From an uncultured bacterium (lineage in GTDB: Bacteria; CSSED10-310; CALFER01), in contig CALFER010000091.1 of assembly GCA_937951895.1 (NCBI GenBank), positions 90,676 to 154,675 on the forward strand: a stretch of 64,000 bases of DNA. Direction: 5' to 3'. Shown here piece after piece: positions 27,345 to 36,716 of the stretch (position 1 is its first letter; every line of letters starts with the position of its first letter). The notes below the pieces were generated by a model that saw only the letters and a list, made by a program, of their open reading frames with translations, searched no databases and was not told the origin of the DNA. Both the position numbers and the translations under genes were made by a program.

Positions 27345-29381
27345 GATCTGACTGACGACGACGCGATTGCGACCACTGCTTTTGGCTTCGTACAGGGCCT
27401 TGTCCGCGGCTTCGATGATTTCCGCCGGAGTGAGCGCTTGCGTGGGGAAGTTGGCCACACCGATACTCATGGTCACCGACACAAGCTGATCCCCGATCTT
27501 GAACTGCTGTTTCTCGCATAACCGTCGGATCCGTTCCGCGGTCTTGGTGGCCATATCGAGTTTGCTACCGATGAGAATGACCGCAAATTCCTCGCCGCCG
27601 TAGCGCGCGACGACATCGACTTCGCGAGCCTGATCTTTGAGGAGTCTCGCGATGCTTTTGAGAATCTGATCGCCTGCCTGATGACCGAAGGTGTCGTTGA
27701 ACTTCTTGAAATGATCGATATCGACCATCAACAGACTGAAAGTGATCGGTTCCCGTTTGGACCGTTTGATCTCACGCAGCATGCAATCCTGGAAATACCG
27801 ATGGTTGAACAACTGCGTCAATCCGTCTGTGACCGCGAGACGTTCAATTTTTTCGGCATTCAATGCATTTTCGACAGAAAACCCGAACTGGGCCGCCAGT
27901 GATCCGAAGATGAATTCATCATCGTGGGTGAAGTAATCCCTCCGGTGTGATCCGAGAATCATAACGCCGATGATGCGCTCTTCCATCGGGAGCTGCACGA
28001 TGAGCAGTGAATTGACTTTGAGTGATGGTTCGGCGGGAGACACGATCCCGTGATTATCGATGGACATTGTGTCGCTGCTGAGAATCGACGTGACCTGACC
28101 GGCTGTCATCAGTTTTCCGATGACTGAATCCGGGTGTACGGATGCGCCGATCAGTTTCTGGAAAAAGACGCCTGCGGCAGCGCGAACGACGAGGCGTTCG
28201 TTATCTGAAAGTACCGCAACCGCGATTTCATCACTGGTCTTGATCATCTGGCTGATCTCGACCAGCAGTTCGAGCCGTTTTCCGAGATCCAGTTTGCTTT
28301 CAAGGAGTCGTTTGATGGCCTTGTAGAAGGCTTCCATGTAAACGGCGTGGGATTCGCGCTGCTGATACAAGCGGAATGCCTCGACAATATCCGCAATGAT
28401 TTCGGCGAAAACCCGCATCGATTGTTCCTCGTCCACACCGAACGAGTTACTCCTGCGGCTGTCCACGCCGAGGATCCCCTCGACACGGTCATTCGTGATG
28501 ACGGGATAGATCATGCATGACAGGATGCGTTCGCGGGACGAGTAATAGGACGGGTACTGTTTCGCGCGAGGGAGTTTTTCGTGTGGGAGTGGCCGTTTAT
28601 TTTTGTACACCCAGGACAACAGGCCTTCTTCAACCACTTCGAAGGTGGCGTCCGGATTGAAAAACTTGCTCTTACTCCTGAACGCCAGAAGCTTCATGTA
28701 TCCCGCATCATGGTCCAGAAAGAAGAAAAAGCATGAAAACGGATGGAGGGATTCGTTGATCAGTTCGAGGATTTTCTCCACGAGTCGATCAATGCGGAAT
28801 ACGCTGGCGACCGCTTTGACCATCTGGGTATCGCGTTTGAGATCCGGGAGCAGATCACCGTTCTGCTCCGGCTGGTCGATTCCCGTCAGCAGACCTCGAG
28901 CGCGATGCTCGATGCTGGAAATTTTGGTCCGGAATCGTTCGCGTTCCTGGAGCATGAGCCAGAACATGCTTCCCCAGACCAGCCCGTAGACCGGCATCCA
29001 CATCACCAGAGACAGGTCTGTTCGGGTCGAAACCATTGCGACGATGGTATTGATCAGGAGGAGAACGACTCCGGCGATCGCGAGTTTCAGATGAAAGCAG
29101 AAGAACATGACCGAGATGGTGATGATGAGAATGGGGGTGAGATCGATTTGGAGTGATGATGCGAAGAGCCAGATTGTGACGGCTGCGATGGGAAGAAGAG
29201 CGATGAAATGCTGTTCAGTCCCTTCAGCGCTGAGAATCAAGCGGAAAGAGAAGAAGCACAGGAGAGCAATGATCAGGAGCAGCCACCATGCGGACACCAG
29301 AAATCCGGGCGCGTATACGGCGAAGGAAATGAACAGAAGAGCGGCAAGGATTGTACTGGCTGATTCAATGATTGCGGACAC
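27333..29381 (-). CDS. membrane-bound GAF-GGDEF diguanylate cyclase
   Basis: A 682-residue protein: about four to five membrane segments (residues 5-145), two GAF-like sensor domains (about 195-345 and 365-515) and a C-terminal GGDEF domain. The active motif is RYGGEEF near residue 595, with an intact inhibitory I-site (REVD five residues before). It should make cyclic di-GMP and be product-inhibited. The start is GTG 29381 with AAGGA before it. It lies 24 bases downstream of the DksA-like gene, probably co-transcribed. Confidence 0.93.
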   Translation of the reverse strand: MSAIIESASTILAALLFISFAVYAPGFLVSAWWLLLIIALLCFFSFRLILSAEGTEQHFIALLPIAAVTIWLFASSLQIDLTPILIITISVMFFCFHLKLAIAGVVLLLINTIVAMVSTRTDLSLVMWMPVYGLVWGSMFWLMLQERERFRTKISSIEHRARGLLTGIDQPEQNGDLLPDLKRDTQMVKAVASVFRIDRLVEKILELINESLHPFSCFFFFLDHDAGYMKLLAFRSKSKFFNPDATFEVVEEGLLSWVYKNKRPLPHEKLPRAKQYPSYYSSRERILSCMIYPVITNDRVEGILGVDSRRSNSFGVDEEQSMRVFAEIIADIVEAFRLYQQRESHAVYMEAFYKAIKRLLESKLDLGKRLELLVEISQMIKTSDEIAVAVLSDNERLVVRAAAGVFFQKLIGASVHPDSVIGKLMTAGQVTSILSSDTMSIDNHGIVSPAEPSLKVNSLLIVQLPMEERIIGVMILGSHRRDYFTHDDEFIFGSLAAQFGFSVENALNAEKIERLAVTDGLTQLFNHRYFQDCMLREIKRSKREPITFSLLMVDIDHFKKFNDTFGHQAGDQILKSIARLLKDQAREVDVVARYGGEEFAVILIGSKLDMATKTAERIRRLCEKQQFKIGDQLVSVTMSIGVANFPTQALTPAEIIEAADKALYEAKSSGRNRVVVSQISLA

Positions 29382-29405
29382 ATTCGTCCTTCAGCGAGCG
29401 GTCGA

Positions 29406-29762
29406 TTATTCTCGTTCGTGACGTTCTTGCTCAATCTTGCATGAGATGCACAAACTGGCTACCGGTCGAGCTTCCAGGCGTTTGAAATCGATCTCTTCTC
29501 CGCAGGAGTCGCACTTTCCGTAAATGCCTTCCTTGATCTGCTGCAGACACTTGTCGATCTTGGCGATCAGCTTACGTTCGCGATCCTTGATGCGAAGGAA
29601 GAAATTCTGATCGGTTTCGATATTCGCGAGATCTCCGAAATCGCCTTGCCGTTCACGGTCCGGAGAGATCTTTTCGCCCATATTGACCGCAGCTTCCTTT
29701 AGAAGTTCCTGTTTCCACTCGAGTAATCTCTCTTCGAAATGTTTCAGTTTTTGCTCGTCCAT
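29406..29762 (-). CDS. DksA/TraR-family C4 zinc-finger protein
   Basis: A 118-residue protein with a coiled-coil N-terminus and the DksA/TraR finger CDSCGEEI...CISCK (four Cys) at about 85-110. The loop at the coiled-coil tip carries GDFGDLANIETDQ, resembling the acidic tip of RNA-polymerase secondary-channel regulators. The frame is open well upstream, but GGAGG precedes the ATG at 29762 and the longer N-terminus looks like non-coding DNA containing the promoter. Confidence 0.9.
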   Translation of the reverse strand: MDEQKLKHFEERLLEWKQELLKEAAVNMGEKISPDRERQGDFGDLANIETDQNFFLRIKDRERKLIAKIDKCLQQIKEGIYGKCDSCGEEIDFKRLEARPVASLCISCKIEQERHERE

Positions 29763-29806
29763 ATCGCCTCCAATCACGACGCGTATCACGCACTTAAAGA
29801 AGGATA

Positions 29807-29836
29807 ATAGTAAATAGGACGGAATGAAGATGTCAA
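29807..29836 (-). promoter_or_regulatory. sigma70-type promoter for the DksA-like gene
   Basis: On the minus strand a perfect TTGACA (29831-29836) is followed by an 18-base spacer and TACTAT (29807-29812). It lies 45-75 bases before the start codon, in the divergent intergenic region. Confidence 0.65.
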
Positions 29837-29935
29837 GTGTCACGATCAAAGTGTCTCGACCCGCAAGTTTCTTGATATCGAATCCCCGATATAGTATTTT
29901 CTGCACGGTTATGTCGGAACCTTGGAGGTCTTTCA

Positions 29936-31069
29936 ATGAATCGTTTCCTGAATCGTATGACAGTTTTCATCCTGCTGAGCGCCGTCAGTATGCAATCGGC
30001 ATGCTTCGACAAGGATCGCGCCGCACGCCGGAAGCGGATGAAGGTGGAAAAAGAGATGCACGAGGCATTCAAGGATGGGGATGTGGCGAAGGTCGAAGCC
30101 AAACTGATCGAAGCCATTGCGATCGACCCGAGCGCGACGCATCTGAAGAATTCCCTCGCGATCCTCTATGCGTTCAATCTCAAGCAGTACGACAAGGCCA
30201 AAGCTCTCTGGGAAGAACTCGTCCAACTCGAACCCAAAAACGCCGCCTATATCAACAATCTTGCGGGAATCTACCAGATGACCGGCGACATGGACCGGGC
30301 GATTACTTTGTACAACCAGGCGAAGACGCTGCATCGTGAGTATCACATGCCGTACTACAACATCGGGAAGATTTTTATCTCACAGGGCAAGTATCCCGAA
30401 GCGATTGCAGAACTTCGCGAAGGACTCACGAAGACCAAACGCGACTCCATTCTGATCTTCACACTCGCACGTGCCCTGATCCTGAACGGTGATCTGACCG
30501 AAGCGGAGTCGTTTTTACGGAAGGAAATCGATCAAGGGGATCATTCGCTCGACACCTCCTTCCTGCTCGAACGCCTCATGATCCGCCAGCATCGCTATGA
30601 TGAAGCATCGAGCGTACTGGACGCATTGATCGCCCGATATCCTGAGAATCTCGCGATCATCAAGGCCGAGTTCATTCAATTCATGTTGTTTCGCAATGAT
30701 CCCGCGGAAACGATCCAGAGTGAACTCGAGGCATTTATGAAGATTCCGGATGCTCAGAAAATCATTTTCATGGAACCGCTCGTTCGTGCAGCACTCGGTG
30801 TACTCAACGGCACCTGCACCGAGAATTTCGACGCCTTGACCGCTCTGGACGGCAAGATCGGTGAGGAGTTCTTCAATTTCGAAGCAGTGCGGCAGCATTT
30901 CCTCGGCGTGTGTCACGAAAAGGCCGGAAACCACGATGAATTCTCAAAGGCCAGACGCCTGGCTTATGAGTTGACGCCTGAGCTTTTTGAGAAGCCCGTC
31001 GATATTGAGTCGATGGAAAAAACGGCGGAACCGGTTCTCACGGATACCCATCCGTCGGCATCCAACTGA
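29936..31069 (+). CDS. TPR-repeat lipoprotein
   Basis: A 377-residue protein with a signal peptide ending in a lipobox-like QSAC (Cys about residue 23), then a charged helix and about five to seven TPR units (NNLAGIYQMTGDMDRAITLY, YYNIGKIFISQGKYPEAIAE). Likely a periplasmic scaffold anchored to a membrane. GGAGG lies 8 bases before the ATG. It is followed closely by another lipoprotein gene and by a terminator. Confidence 0.85.
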   Translation: MNRFLNRMTVFILLSAVSMQSACFDKDRAARRKRMKVEKEMHEAFKDGDVAKVEAKLIEAIAIDPSATHLKNSLAILYAFNLKQYDKAKALWEELVQLEPKNAAYINNLAGIYQMTGDMDRAITLYNQAKTLHREYHMPYYNIGKIFISQGKYPEAIAELREGLTKTKRDSILIFTLARALILNGDLTEAESFLRKEIDQGDHSLDTSFLLERLMIRQHRYDEASSVLDALIARYPENLAIIKAEFIQFMLFRNDPAETIQSELEAFMKIPDAQKIIFMEPLVRAALGVLNGTCTENFDALTALDGKIGEEFFNFEAVRQHFLGVCHEKAGNHDEFSKARRLAYELTPELFEKPVDIESMEKTAEPVLTDTHPSASN

Positions 31070-31086
31070 AAGGAGAATACGGGTTG

Positions 31087-31656
31087 ATGAAACGCGTATC
31101 AAATCTGCTTGTGATTGCACTCGTGACTGTGATTCTGACCAGTATTGCATGTGTGCCCGGAAAGCAGACACTAAGTTCTCGAGATCAGCAACTTGATGAC
31201 CGGATCAAGCTCGAAGAGCGGATGAGGGAGTACATGACATACCGGGCACAGGGGCGGTTTGATATGCTGTATGAGATGCTCACGCCGGCATTCCGGAAGG
31301 AAACGACGCTGAAGCAGTTCCTGGCCAACCCGCTCGAACTTGTCAAGAACTTCTCGGCATATTCACTCGACCGTGTCGATTTTACCGCTCCTGATCGCGC
31401 TACGATCTATTACAGCGAGCAATCGACAGGGGGCACTTTCGGGATTTTTCTGATAAAGCCGGGGGTACCTGCGGAATGGGAAAAGGTTGACGGCATCTGG
31501 TATCATTCGGAACTGAAACAAGCTCCTCTCAAGCCCATCATCTGCGGCTCTCAGCAGACCTGGCCTCCTCAGGATTTCAACGGGAGCAACTCTCAACCTC
31601 AGATTGAACCCGGGACGATACCAACGCCTCCACCGGATTATTGCGGCGGCAGATAA
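31087..31656 (+). CDS. small lipoprotein of unknown function
   Basis: A 189-residue protein with a signal peptide and lipobox (LTSIAC), a helical segment and a compact domain (about 50-150) that resembles NTF2/DUF4440-like folds in size, followed by a Pro-rich tail. I do not recognise a family. AGGAG fits either this ATG or the TTG just before it (31084). It is the last gene before a strong terminator. Confidence 0.7.
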   Translation: MKRVSNLLVIALVTVILTSIACVPGKQTLSSRDQQLDDRIKLEERMREYMTYRAQGRFDMLYEMLTPAFRKETTLKQFLANPLELVKNFSAYSLDRVDFTAPDRATIYYSEQSTGGTFGIFLIKPGVPAEWEKVDGIWYHSELKQAPLKPIICGSQQTWPPQDFNGSNSQPQIEPGTIPTPPPDYCGGR

Positions 31657-31684
31657 AGAGAATACAGAGAATAAAGAGAGTAAA

Positions 31685-31715
31685 AAAAAGCCTTCCCCGA
31701 GCGGGAAGGCTTTTT
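31685..31715. terminator. bidirectional rho-independent terminator
   Basis: GCCTTCCC (31690-31697) pairs with GGGAAGGC (31703-31710) around a 5-base loop; five A residues before and five T residues after extend the stem and give a T tract on both strands. It separates the converging lipoprotein (+) and ATP-grasp (-) genes. Confidence 0.92.
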
Positions 31716-31733
31716 GCTTTTGAAGCAACAGGA

Positions 31734-33098
31734 TCAGAGGCGGCGACCGTCAACGAACATGATCGGAGTCATCCCTCCACCCTTGTGAACATTGATGACC
31801 GGGCTGTCCGAAGAACGGACCACACCACCGGCGTAGATGCCTCCGTAGCAGTAGAAGTTGACGTTGATCTTTTTCGGCTGGAATTTCAATTGTTCGCCAT
31901 CGAACACCGGCAGCATTTCCTCGGGAATCTCGACTGCTTCCTGAACAACGAATTTCCCTTTCGGAGCACAGGCGGCATCCACCCATTTCGCCCATTCGGA
32001 GTCACTGGTTGCGAAGCCCACGATGACATCTTTGCCGCCGTACTGATCGATCGGTTTCAGAACGAACTGATTTTTGTTACGGGCAACCGTTTCCACGAGA
32101 TCGATCGTTTTTCCCTGGAAGTCAGTCTTCGTTTTTTCGAAGACTCGCGTCCACGGCAGATACTTCTGAATCACCTTGCGTTCTTCCGCAGTGAACAACT
32201 TCTGCATCTCCGGCATCTGCAGAACCGCGAAGATGGATTTGTTAGCGGCAAGAGTCGACGACAGCGGGTTGACCATGCAAACTTTTCGGTCACGGAGCGC
32301 CCGGATAACCGGTTTGATTCCATCCATATGCTGAATCCAGTCACCGATCCAGCCCCGACGATAGATGATATCCGGCTGAAGCCCGTTGGGTGTTGTGAGT
32401 TTTCCGTTTTCATAAGTCCATTCAGTTGTTCCGCAGAATTCGGCCTTGAATCCGATCGTATTCAGCCAGGCTATGATCGCGTGAAACTCGGGGGTTGTTC
32501 CACCTCCCGGGCCTGCGCTGATGCAGATGTTCGGGAAATCCTTCCTGCCGCCCCACTCCTTGTAGCATGTGATCAACATCCGAAGGATCTGCCACATGAT
32601 GAGATCGCGGCCGATCATGTATTTCTTGCACAATTTGACGAACACTTCGGACTGCTGAATCAGATCACACTGGACGTCAGAGTACATCGGACCTCCCGGG
32701 CTGTCCGCATTGAATTCAATGTATTTCAGACTTTTATCCGTCATAAACGCATCGTTCCGGGTGATTTGAACGCGATTGTGAAATCCCACCGGGATATCCG
32801 CGAGTTCGGTTTCTTCGGGCGACAGATAGAAGAGAGGTTTCGAGGCGGGGTTTTTGTAATAGAGTTCCGCGATTTTGTTCATGACACGCATGAGGACTTC
32901 CGTGGTCCATCGAATTTCGGGCATCCGTTTGCCGTCGATGAAGTACGGTTTGACGTACAGGGGCATCGGACCACTGCCGAAGGTGCATCCCTTGGCGGAC
33001 ATGCCTGCGGAAAGCTGGCTGTAGACGCTGTAGGGATTGGGATGTGAACTGAGAATTTTCTCGAAGTCCTTGTTGACCTGGTTGATGAGTTTCGACAT
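31734..33098 (-). CDS. circularly permuted ATP-grasp protein (glutathionylspermidine-synthase-like)
   Basis: A 454-residue protein. Central stretches KYIEFNADSPGGP and RNKNQFVLKPIDQYGGKDV look like the permuted ATP-grasp fold of glutathionylspermidine synthase and DUF404/407 proteins, which join a carboxylate to an amine using ATP. There is no signal peptide. AAGGAG precedes the ATG at 33098; the frame is open 33 codons upstream without a ribosome site. It lies alone, divergent from the PqqD/ATP-grasp operon 270 bases away. Substrate unknown; ligase activity is inferred from the fold. Confidence 0.7.
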   Translation of the reverse strand: MSKLINQVNKDFEKILSSHPNPYSVYSQLSAGMSAKGCTFGSGPMPLYVKPYFIDGKRMPEIRWTTEVLMRVMNKIAELYYKNPASKPLFYLSPEETELADIPVGFHNRVQITRNDAFMTDKSLKYIEFNADSPGGPMYSDVQCDLIQQSEVFVKLCKKYMIGRDLIMWQILRMLITCYKEWGGRKDFPNICISAGPGGGTTPEFHAIIAWLNTIGFKAEFCGTTEWTYENGKLTTPNGLQPDIIYRRGWIGDWIQHMDGIKPVIRALRDRKVCMVNPLSSTLAANKSIFAVLQMPEMQKLFTAEERKVIQKYLPWTRVFEKTKTDFQGKTIDLVETVARNKNQFVLKPIDQYGGKDVIVGFATSDSEWAKWVDAACAPKGKFVVQEAVEIPEEMLPVFDGEQLKFQPKKINVNFYCYGGIYAGGVVRSSDSPVINVHKGGGMTPIMFVDGRRL

Positions 33099-33370
33099 TT
33101 CGATCTCCTTTCTGGAAGAATGACTGAACTGCAGCGGATACATTACCAGCCGGTTTCCAGAAATTCCAGTCTTGAATCCTGGGGACCATGCGCTCATTTT
33201 ATGTCGCTCCGATCCGAGTTTCCATCCGGGTATAAGGTTTGCATATCGAAGGTCCGTTTCGTTGTGGACTGCACGGGTCGGATTGCAGTGAGACCGGGAT
33301 TGAGGTAGGTGCTCAGACCATGATCGATGAGATCGAACATTCTTTTTTTTTCAGGAAGTGGCTGGATGAT

Positions 33371-35320
33371 ATGAAGAGAAATCTTGCAAAACTGGTGTTT
33401 CTGTCGCTCTCGTTGCTCGCCGATTTCCGCTCTCTCAATGCTGGAGCCGAGAAGGCCTGGGATCATTTTAAAAGGCAGGAATATGCTCTGGCGGCGGCAC
33501 AATTTGAGCGGATCATGGCCTCCGGTTCTGAAGATGCCGCCTCCCGGGAAGGACTCGGATGGTGTTACTACTGGCTGGGCCGGTATGATCAGGCGGAAAG
33601 GGAGTTTTCACGGGCCTTGGAAATCGATCCGCAATCATCCGGTGCCCGGAACGGGATGGATGAGGTAAAAAAGTGGCGGTATCTGGTTTTCAACAACGCC
33701 TGGCAGCTGTTCTACTCGAAGGATTATTCCAACGCCCTGGCCGTTTTTATCTCGATTCTCGAGGACACCTCCGGAAGACTCCCGGCCGCCGATTTATGGC
33801 AGGTCCACAGCGGAATCGGCTGGTCGCAGTATTACCTGCAGAACTATTCCGCGGCCCACAAGCAATTCGAAACCATACTCGGGATCTACAAAGACAACGC
33901 TTTCGCCCTCAAGGGACTGGGCTTTTCGCAGTATCAGCTCAAGCAATACGATGAGAGTCTGAAGACGCTTCGCTCGGCACTCGCCGTCCAGCCTGAATGG
34001 GCCGATGTTCAATCGATGATCGGGTGGAACTATTACTCGAAGGGTGATTACACACAAGCGCTGACGGAATTCCAGAAAGCACTCGATCGCAACACACTGC
34101 TTGCCGATGCCGAGTATGGAAAATCCTGGACCTATTACAAAATGAACCAGATCCCCGATGCGCTGACCCATTTCAAGACAGCCATTCAACTTTCCCCGTA
34201 CCACCCCGGCAACTTTGCGCTGCTTGACCTGATCGAACGAGAAAAGTCCTGGTGGCCGCTCTTCAAAGAACTCGGGTGGAGTCACTATCGTGCGGGTGAT
34301 TACCCCTCCGCCGCCAAAATGTTCTCGGACGGACTGACACGTCTTCCCGACGAGATCGATCTGAAGCGGGGACTGGCATTCAGTATATTCAAGCAGGGCA
34401 AATACTCCGATGTGATCCGGATCCTCAAGGAGATTCGTTCCGTTGCATCCGAATTGCCTCCGGTAATTGAAACCGGTTTTGCATCCGATGGAACGAGTTA
34501 CACGGTCAGGAGCAATGCCGGGAGCATGCTTGCCTGGAGTTACTATTACATCGGAGAACTGGCCCGTGCGCAGACGCTGTTTGAAGAGGAGATCCGGACG
34601 AATCCCGACTGGACGGATCTGTACACAGGGATGGGGTGGTGTCAGCTCAAAAAAGAGCAGTACATGGAAGCCGAGAAACTTTTCAGGAAGGCATTGGAGT
34701 TGAATCCTTACTACCCGGTGGCAATGTCGGGGATGAACGAATTGAAAAAGTTCAGATACACGGATTTCAATGCCGCCTGGACTGCCTATTATGCGGGAGA
34801 TGCCGCCACCGCTCTGGCAAAGTTTGAAGCCATCGCCGAGACGGGACTGGGAAATCTGGATGAGAAGGACCGGTGGCAGGTTTTCAGCGGTATCGGCCAC
34901 GCCAGGCTTGCGTTATCCCGCCCGAAAGAAGCGGTTGCGGCATTCATTCGTGTCCTCGAATTATCCCCCGGCAACTTCTATGCCTACATGGGGAAGGCTC
35001 GGGCCGAGTATGCACTCAAGTCATTCAAAGACGCGGAAGCCAGTGTCGTCCAGGCGATCAGAGTCAATGGCGACACATCCGATGTTCATGCGTTGAAAGG
35101 ATGGATTTTACTCGGGCAGAGCAAGCTGTCCGAGGCACGCGAGGCCTTTGACCGAAGCCTGGCGATCAATCCATCGGATGCCGATGCCCTGGCCGGGTAC
35201 GGTTGGTGTCGGGCGGAAATCGGGGAAAAAGAGGAGGCGCGCAGTTTCTTCGAGAAAGCGCTTCAAATTTCTGCCGGCCACGAGAAAGCTCTCGAAGGCA
35301 TCGCACGACTGAACAAATAG
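33371..35320 (+). CDS. secreted TPR-repeat protein, first gene of the PqqD/ATP-grasp operon
   Basis: A 649-residue protein with a signal-like N-terminus (KLVFLSLSLLADFRSLNAG) and about 15 TPR units along its whole length, such as GLGWCYYWLGRYDQAEREF. The frame is open 44 codons upstream, but this ATG gives the signal sequence. It lies 18 bases before the PqqD-like gene and is probably the first gene of the operon. TPR proteins also close the operon, so it may scaffold the system in the periplasm. Confidence 0.85.
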   Translation: MKRNLAKLVFLSLSLLADFRSLNAGAEKAWDHFKRQEYALAAAQFERIMASGSEDAASREGLGWCYYWLGRYDQAEREFSRALEIDPQSSGARNGMDEVKKWRYLVFNNAWQLFYSKDYSNALAVFISILEDTSGRLPAADLWQVHSGIGWSQYYLQNYSAAHKQFETILGIYKDNAFALKGLGFSQYQLKQYDESLKTLRSALAVQPEWADVQSMIGWNYYSKGDYTQALTEFQKALDRNTLLADAEYGKSWTYYKMNQIPDALTHFKTAIQLSPYHPGNFALLDLIEREKSWWPLFKELGWSHYRAGDYPSAAKMFSDGLTRLPDEIDLKRGLAFSIFKQGKYSDVIRILKEIRSVASELPPVIETGFASDGTSYTVRSNAGSMLAWSYYYIGELARAQTLFEEEIRTNPDWTDLYTGMGWCQLKKEQYMEAEKLFRKALELNPYYPVAMSGMNELKKFRYTDFNAAWTAYYAGDAATALAKFEAIAETGLGNLDEKDRWQVFSGIGHARLALSRPKEAVAAFIRVLELSPGNFYAYMGKARAEYALKSFKDAEASVVQAIRVNGDTSDVHALKGWILLGQSKLSEAREAFDRSLAINPSDADALAGYGWCRAEIGEKEEARSFFEKALQISAGHEKALEGIARLNK

Positions 35321-35338
35321 CTATACAGGAGATCCATC

Positions 35339-35581
35339 ATGCTGGAACACGTGGCATTTTATTCCGATCACGACCGCGGTTTTTTAATCGACCGTCGAAC
35401 CGGTGACCTGTACCGGCTCAATGCGACCGGAGTTTTGATTTTAAAGTCGATCCGGAGTGGCGAGAGTCCATCGAGGATCGTTGCGGAACTCTGCAAGGAG
35501 TATCAGGTTGCGCCGGAGCAGGCCGAAGATGATTTCGAGACGTTCATGGAGCGTCTTCGCGACAGGGGGATCATCCAGTGA
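35339..35581 (+). CDS. PqqD-like peptide-binding protein
   Basis: An 80-residue PqqD-family protein: a beta start with DRGFLIDRRTGDLYRLNATG and winged-helix part ILKSIRSGESPSRIVAELC, ending EDDFETFMERLRDRGII. PqqD is the model RiPP recognition element, which holds a precursor peptide for modifying enzymes. AGGAG precedes the ATG. Its stop overlaps the GTG of the next ATP-grasp gene (GTGA). In this setting it probably presents a peptide or carrier to the ligases, but no precursor is certain. Confidence 0.85.
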   Translation: MLEHVAFYSDHDRGFLIDRRTGDLYRLNATGVLILKSIRSGESPSRIVAELCKEYQVAPEQAEDDFETFMERLRDRGIIQ

Positions 35582-36687
35582 ATGGACGGACCGTCGCCAT
35601 TACCGGAGTGGATTCGCGGGAGAACCCGTATCCGGGTCTTGCCATCGCCAGGAGTCTCAGGGCGGACCCCTCCTTTTCCGGCCGCATCATCGCTCTGACC
35701 TATGGCGTGTTCTGCACCGGCATCTACCGTGATGACCTGTTCGATGCCGTGTATCTCTCGCCGCCAACTTTCGATTCCGAATCGAAACTCCTCCACAGAA
35801 TTCTCGAGATCCACTCGGAGGACCCGATCGACGTGCTGATTCCGGCTTTGGACACCGAGATCGCGATATATTCGAGACTTGCATCGACCTTTGCCGATAA
35901 CGGTATCCGCACGCTTCTGCCTTCGGAAAAATCCGTGAAACTCCGGAACAAGGATATTCTGTACCATACCTGCCGTTCGCTCGGGATCCGAACCCCCAAG
36001 ACCCTCACCATCACCCAGATTGAACAACTCGACGAATCCATCTCCATCCGATACCCGCTCGTCATCAAAGGCCCGTTCGCGGATGCGCACGTGGTCGAGA
36101 AGCCTTCCGAAATCAAAACGTACTATCTGCAGATACTCAAAGAATGGGGTTTTCCTGTTCTGTTGCAGGAAAAGATCGTTGGTGAGGAGTTTGATATCGC
36201 CGCGGTCGCGGGCCGGAATCACGAGATACTAGGGCATGTGCCGATTCGGAAGTTTGCCATCTCGGAGAGAGGTAAGGCGAGTGCAGCCATTGTTGTACAG
36301 GATCCGGAACTCGGAAGGCTCGCAGGTGAAATTCTCGGAAAGCTGAAATGGATCGGCCCCTGTGAACTCGAACTGATGCGCGAAACTGCCACGGGGCAGT
36401 ATCACCTCCTTGAGATCAACGCCCGTTTTCCCGCCTGGATTTATCTGACCGCGGAAGCCGGATGCAATCTGCCGGCGCTCGCGTTGAGATCCGCCCTGGG
36501 AGATTGCGATCCGGAACCACTCGAAGCAATCGCGGGAGGACATCTGTTTTTTCGCAATCGCATCGGACGAATCGTCGATCCCCGCGTCATGTGGGATCTG
36601 ATCAAAAGGGGTGGCTGGCGAAAACCGTCTCCGGAGTTTCAGGATATCGATTCAGGAACGATCGCGCCCCCGAGGGGCGAATCATGA
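35578..36687 (+). CDS. ATP-grasp ligase
   Basis: A 369-residue enzyme of the carbamoyl-phosphate synthase/PylC-like ATP-grasp group. Residues 1-115 form a Rossmann-like pre-ATP-grasp domain. Then come Lys164 (PLVIKGP), QEKIVGEEFD (about 197-206), and the metal-binding Glu263/Glu265 and Glu279/Asn281 in LLEINARFPAW. The key residues are present, so it should be active and join a carboxylate to an amine. The start is GTG, overlapping the PqqD stop. The next gene is a divergent copy. Confidence 0.85.
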   Translation: MNGRTVAITGVDSRENPYPGLAIARSLRADPSFSGRIIALTYGVFCTGIYRDDLFDAVYLSPPTFDSESKLLHRILEIHSEDPIDVLIPALDTEIAIYSRLASTFADNGIRTLLPSEKSVKLRNKDILYHTCRSLGIRTPKTLTITQIEQLDESISIRYPLVIKGPFADAHVVEKPSEIKTYYLQILKEWGFPVLLQEKIVGEEFDIAAVAGRNHEILGHVPIRKFAISERGKASAAIVVQDPELGRLAGEILGKLKWIGPCELELMRETATGQYHLLEINARFPAWIYLTAEAGCNLPALALRSALGDCDPEPLEAIAGGHLFFRNRIGRIVDPRVMWDLIKRGGWRKPSPEFQDIDSGTIAPPRGES

Positions 36688-36716
36688 GTCCGGCCATGGA
36701 AAGACCAAACCGATGA
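36684..36716 (+). CDS. 10-codon mini-ORF bridging the two ATP-grasp genes
   Basis: ATG AGT ... TGA encodes MSPAMERPNR. Its ATG overlaps the stop of the first ATP-grasp gene (ATGA, 36684-36687), and its TGA overlaps the start of the second (ATGA, 36713-36716). It therefore tiles the gap exactly. It may pass ribosomes from one gene to the next or be a tiny peptide precursor. There is no independent evidence for translation. Confidence 0.35.
   Translation: MSPAMERPNR

Noticed and set aside
31641..33047. 468-codon open frame antisense to the permuted ATP-grasp gene
   Set aside because: Shadow frame: the opposite strand has clear ATP-grasp motifs and a ribosome site.
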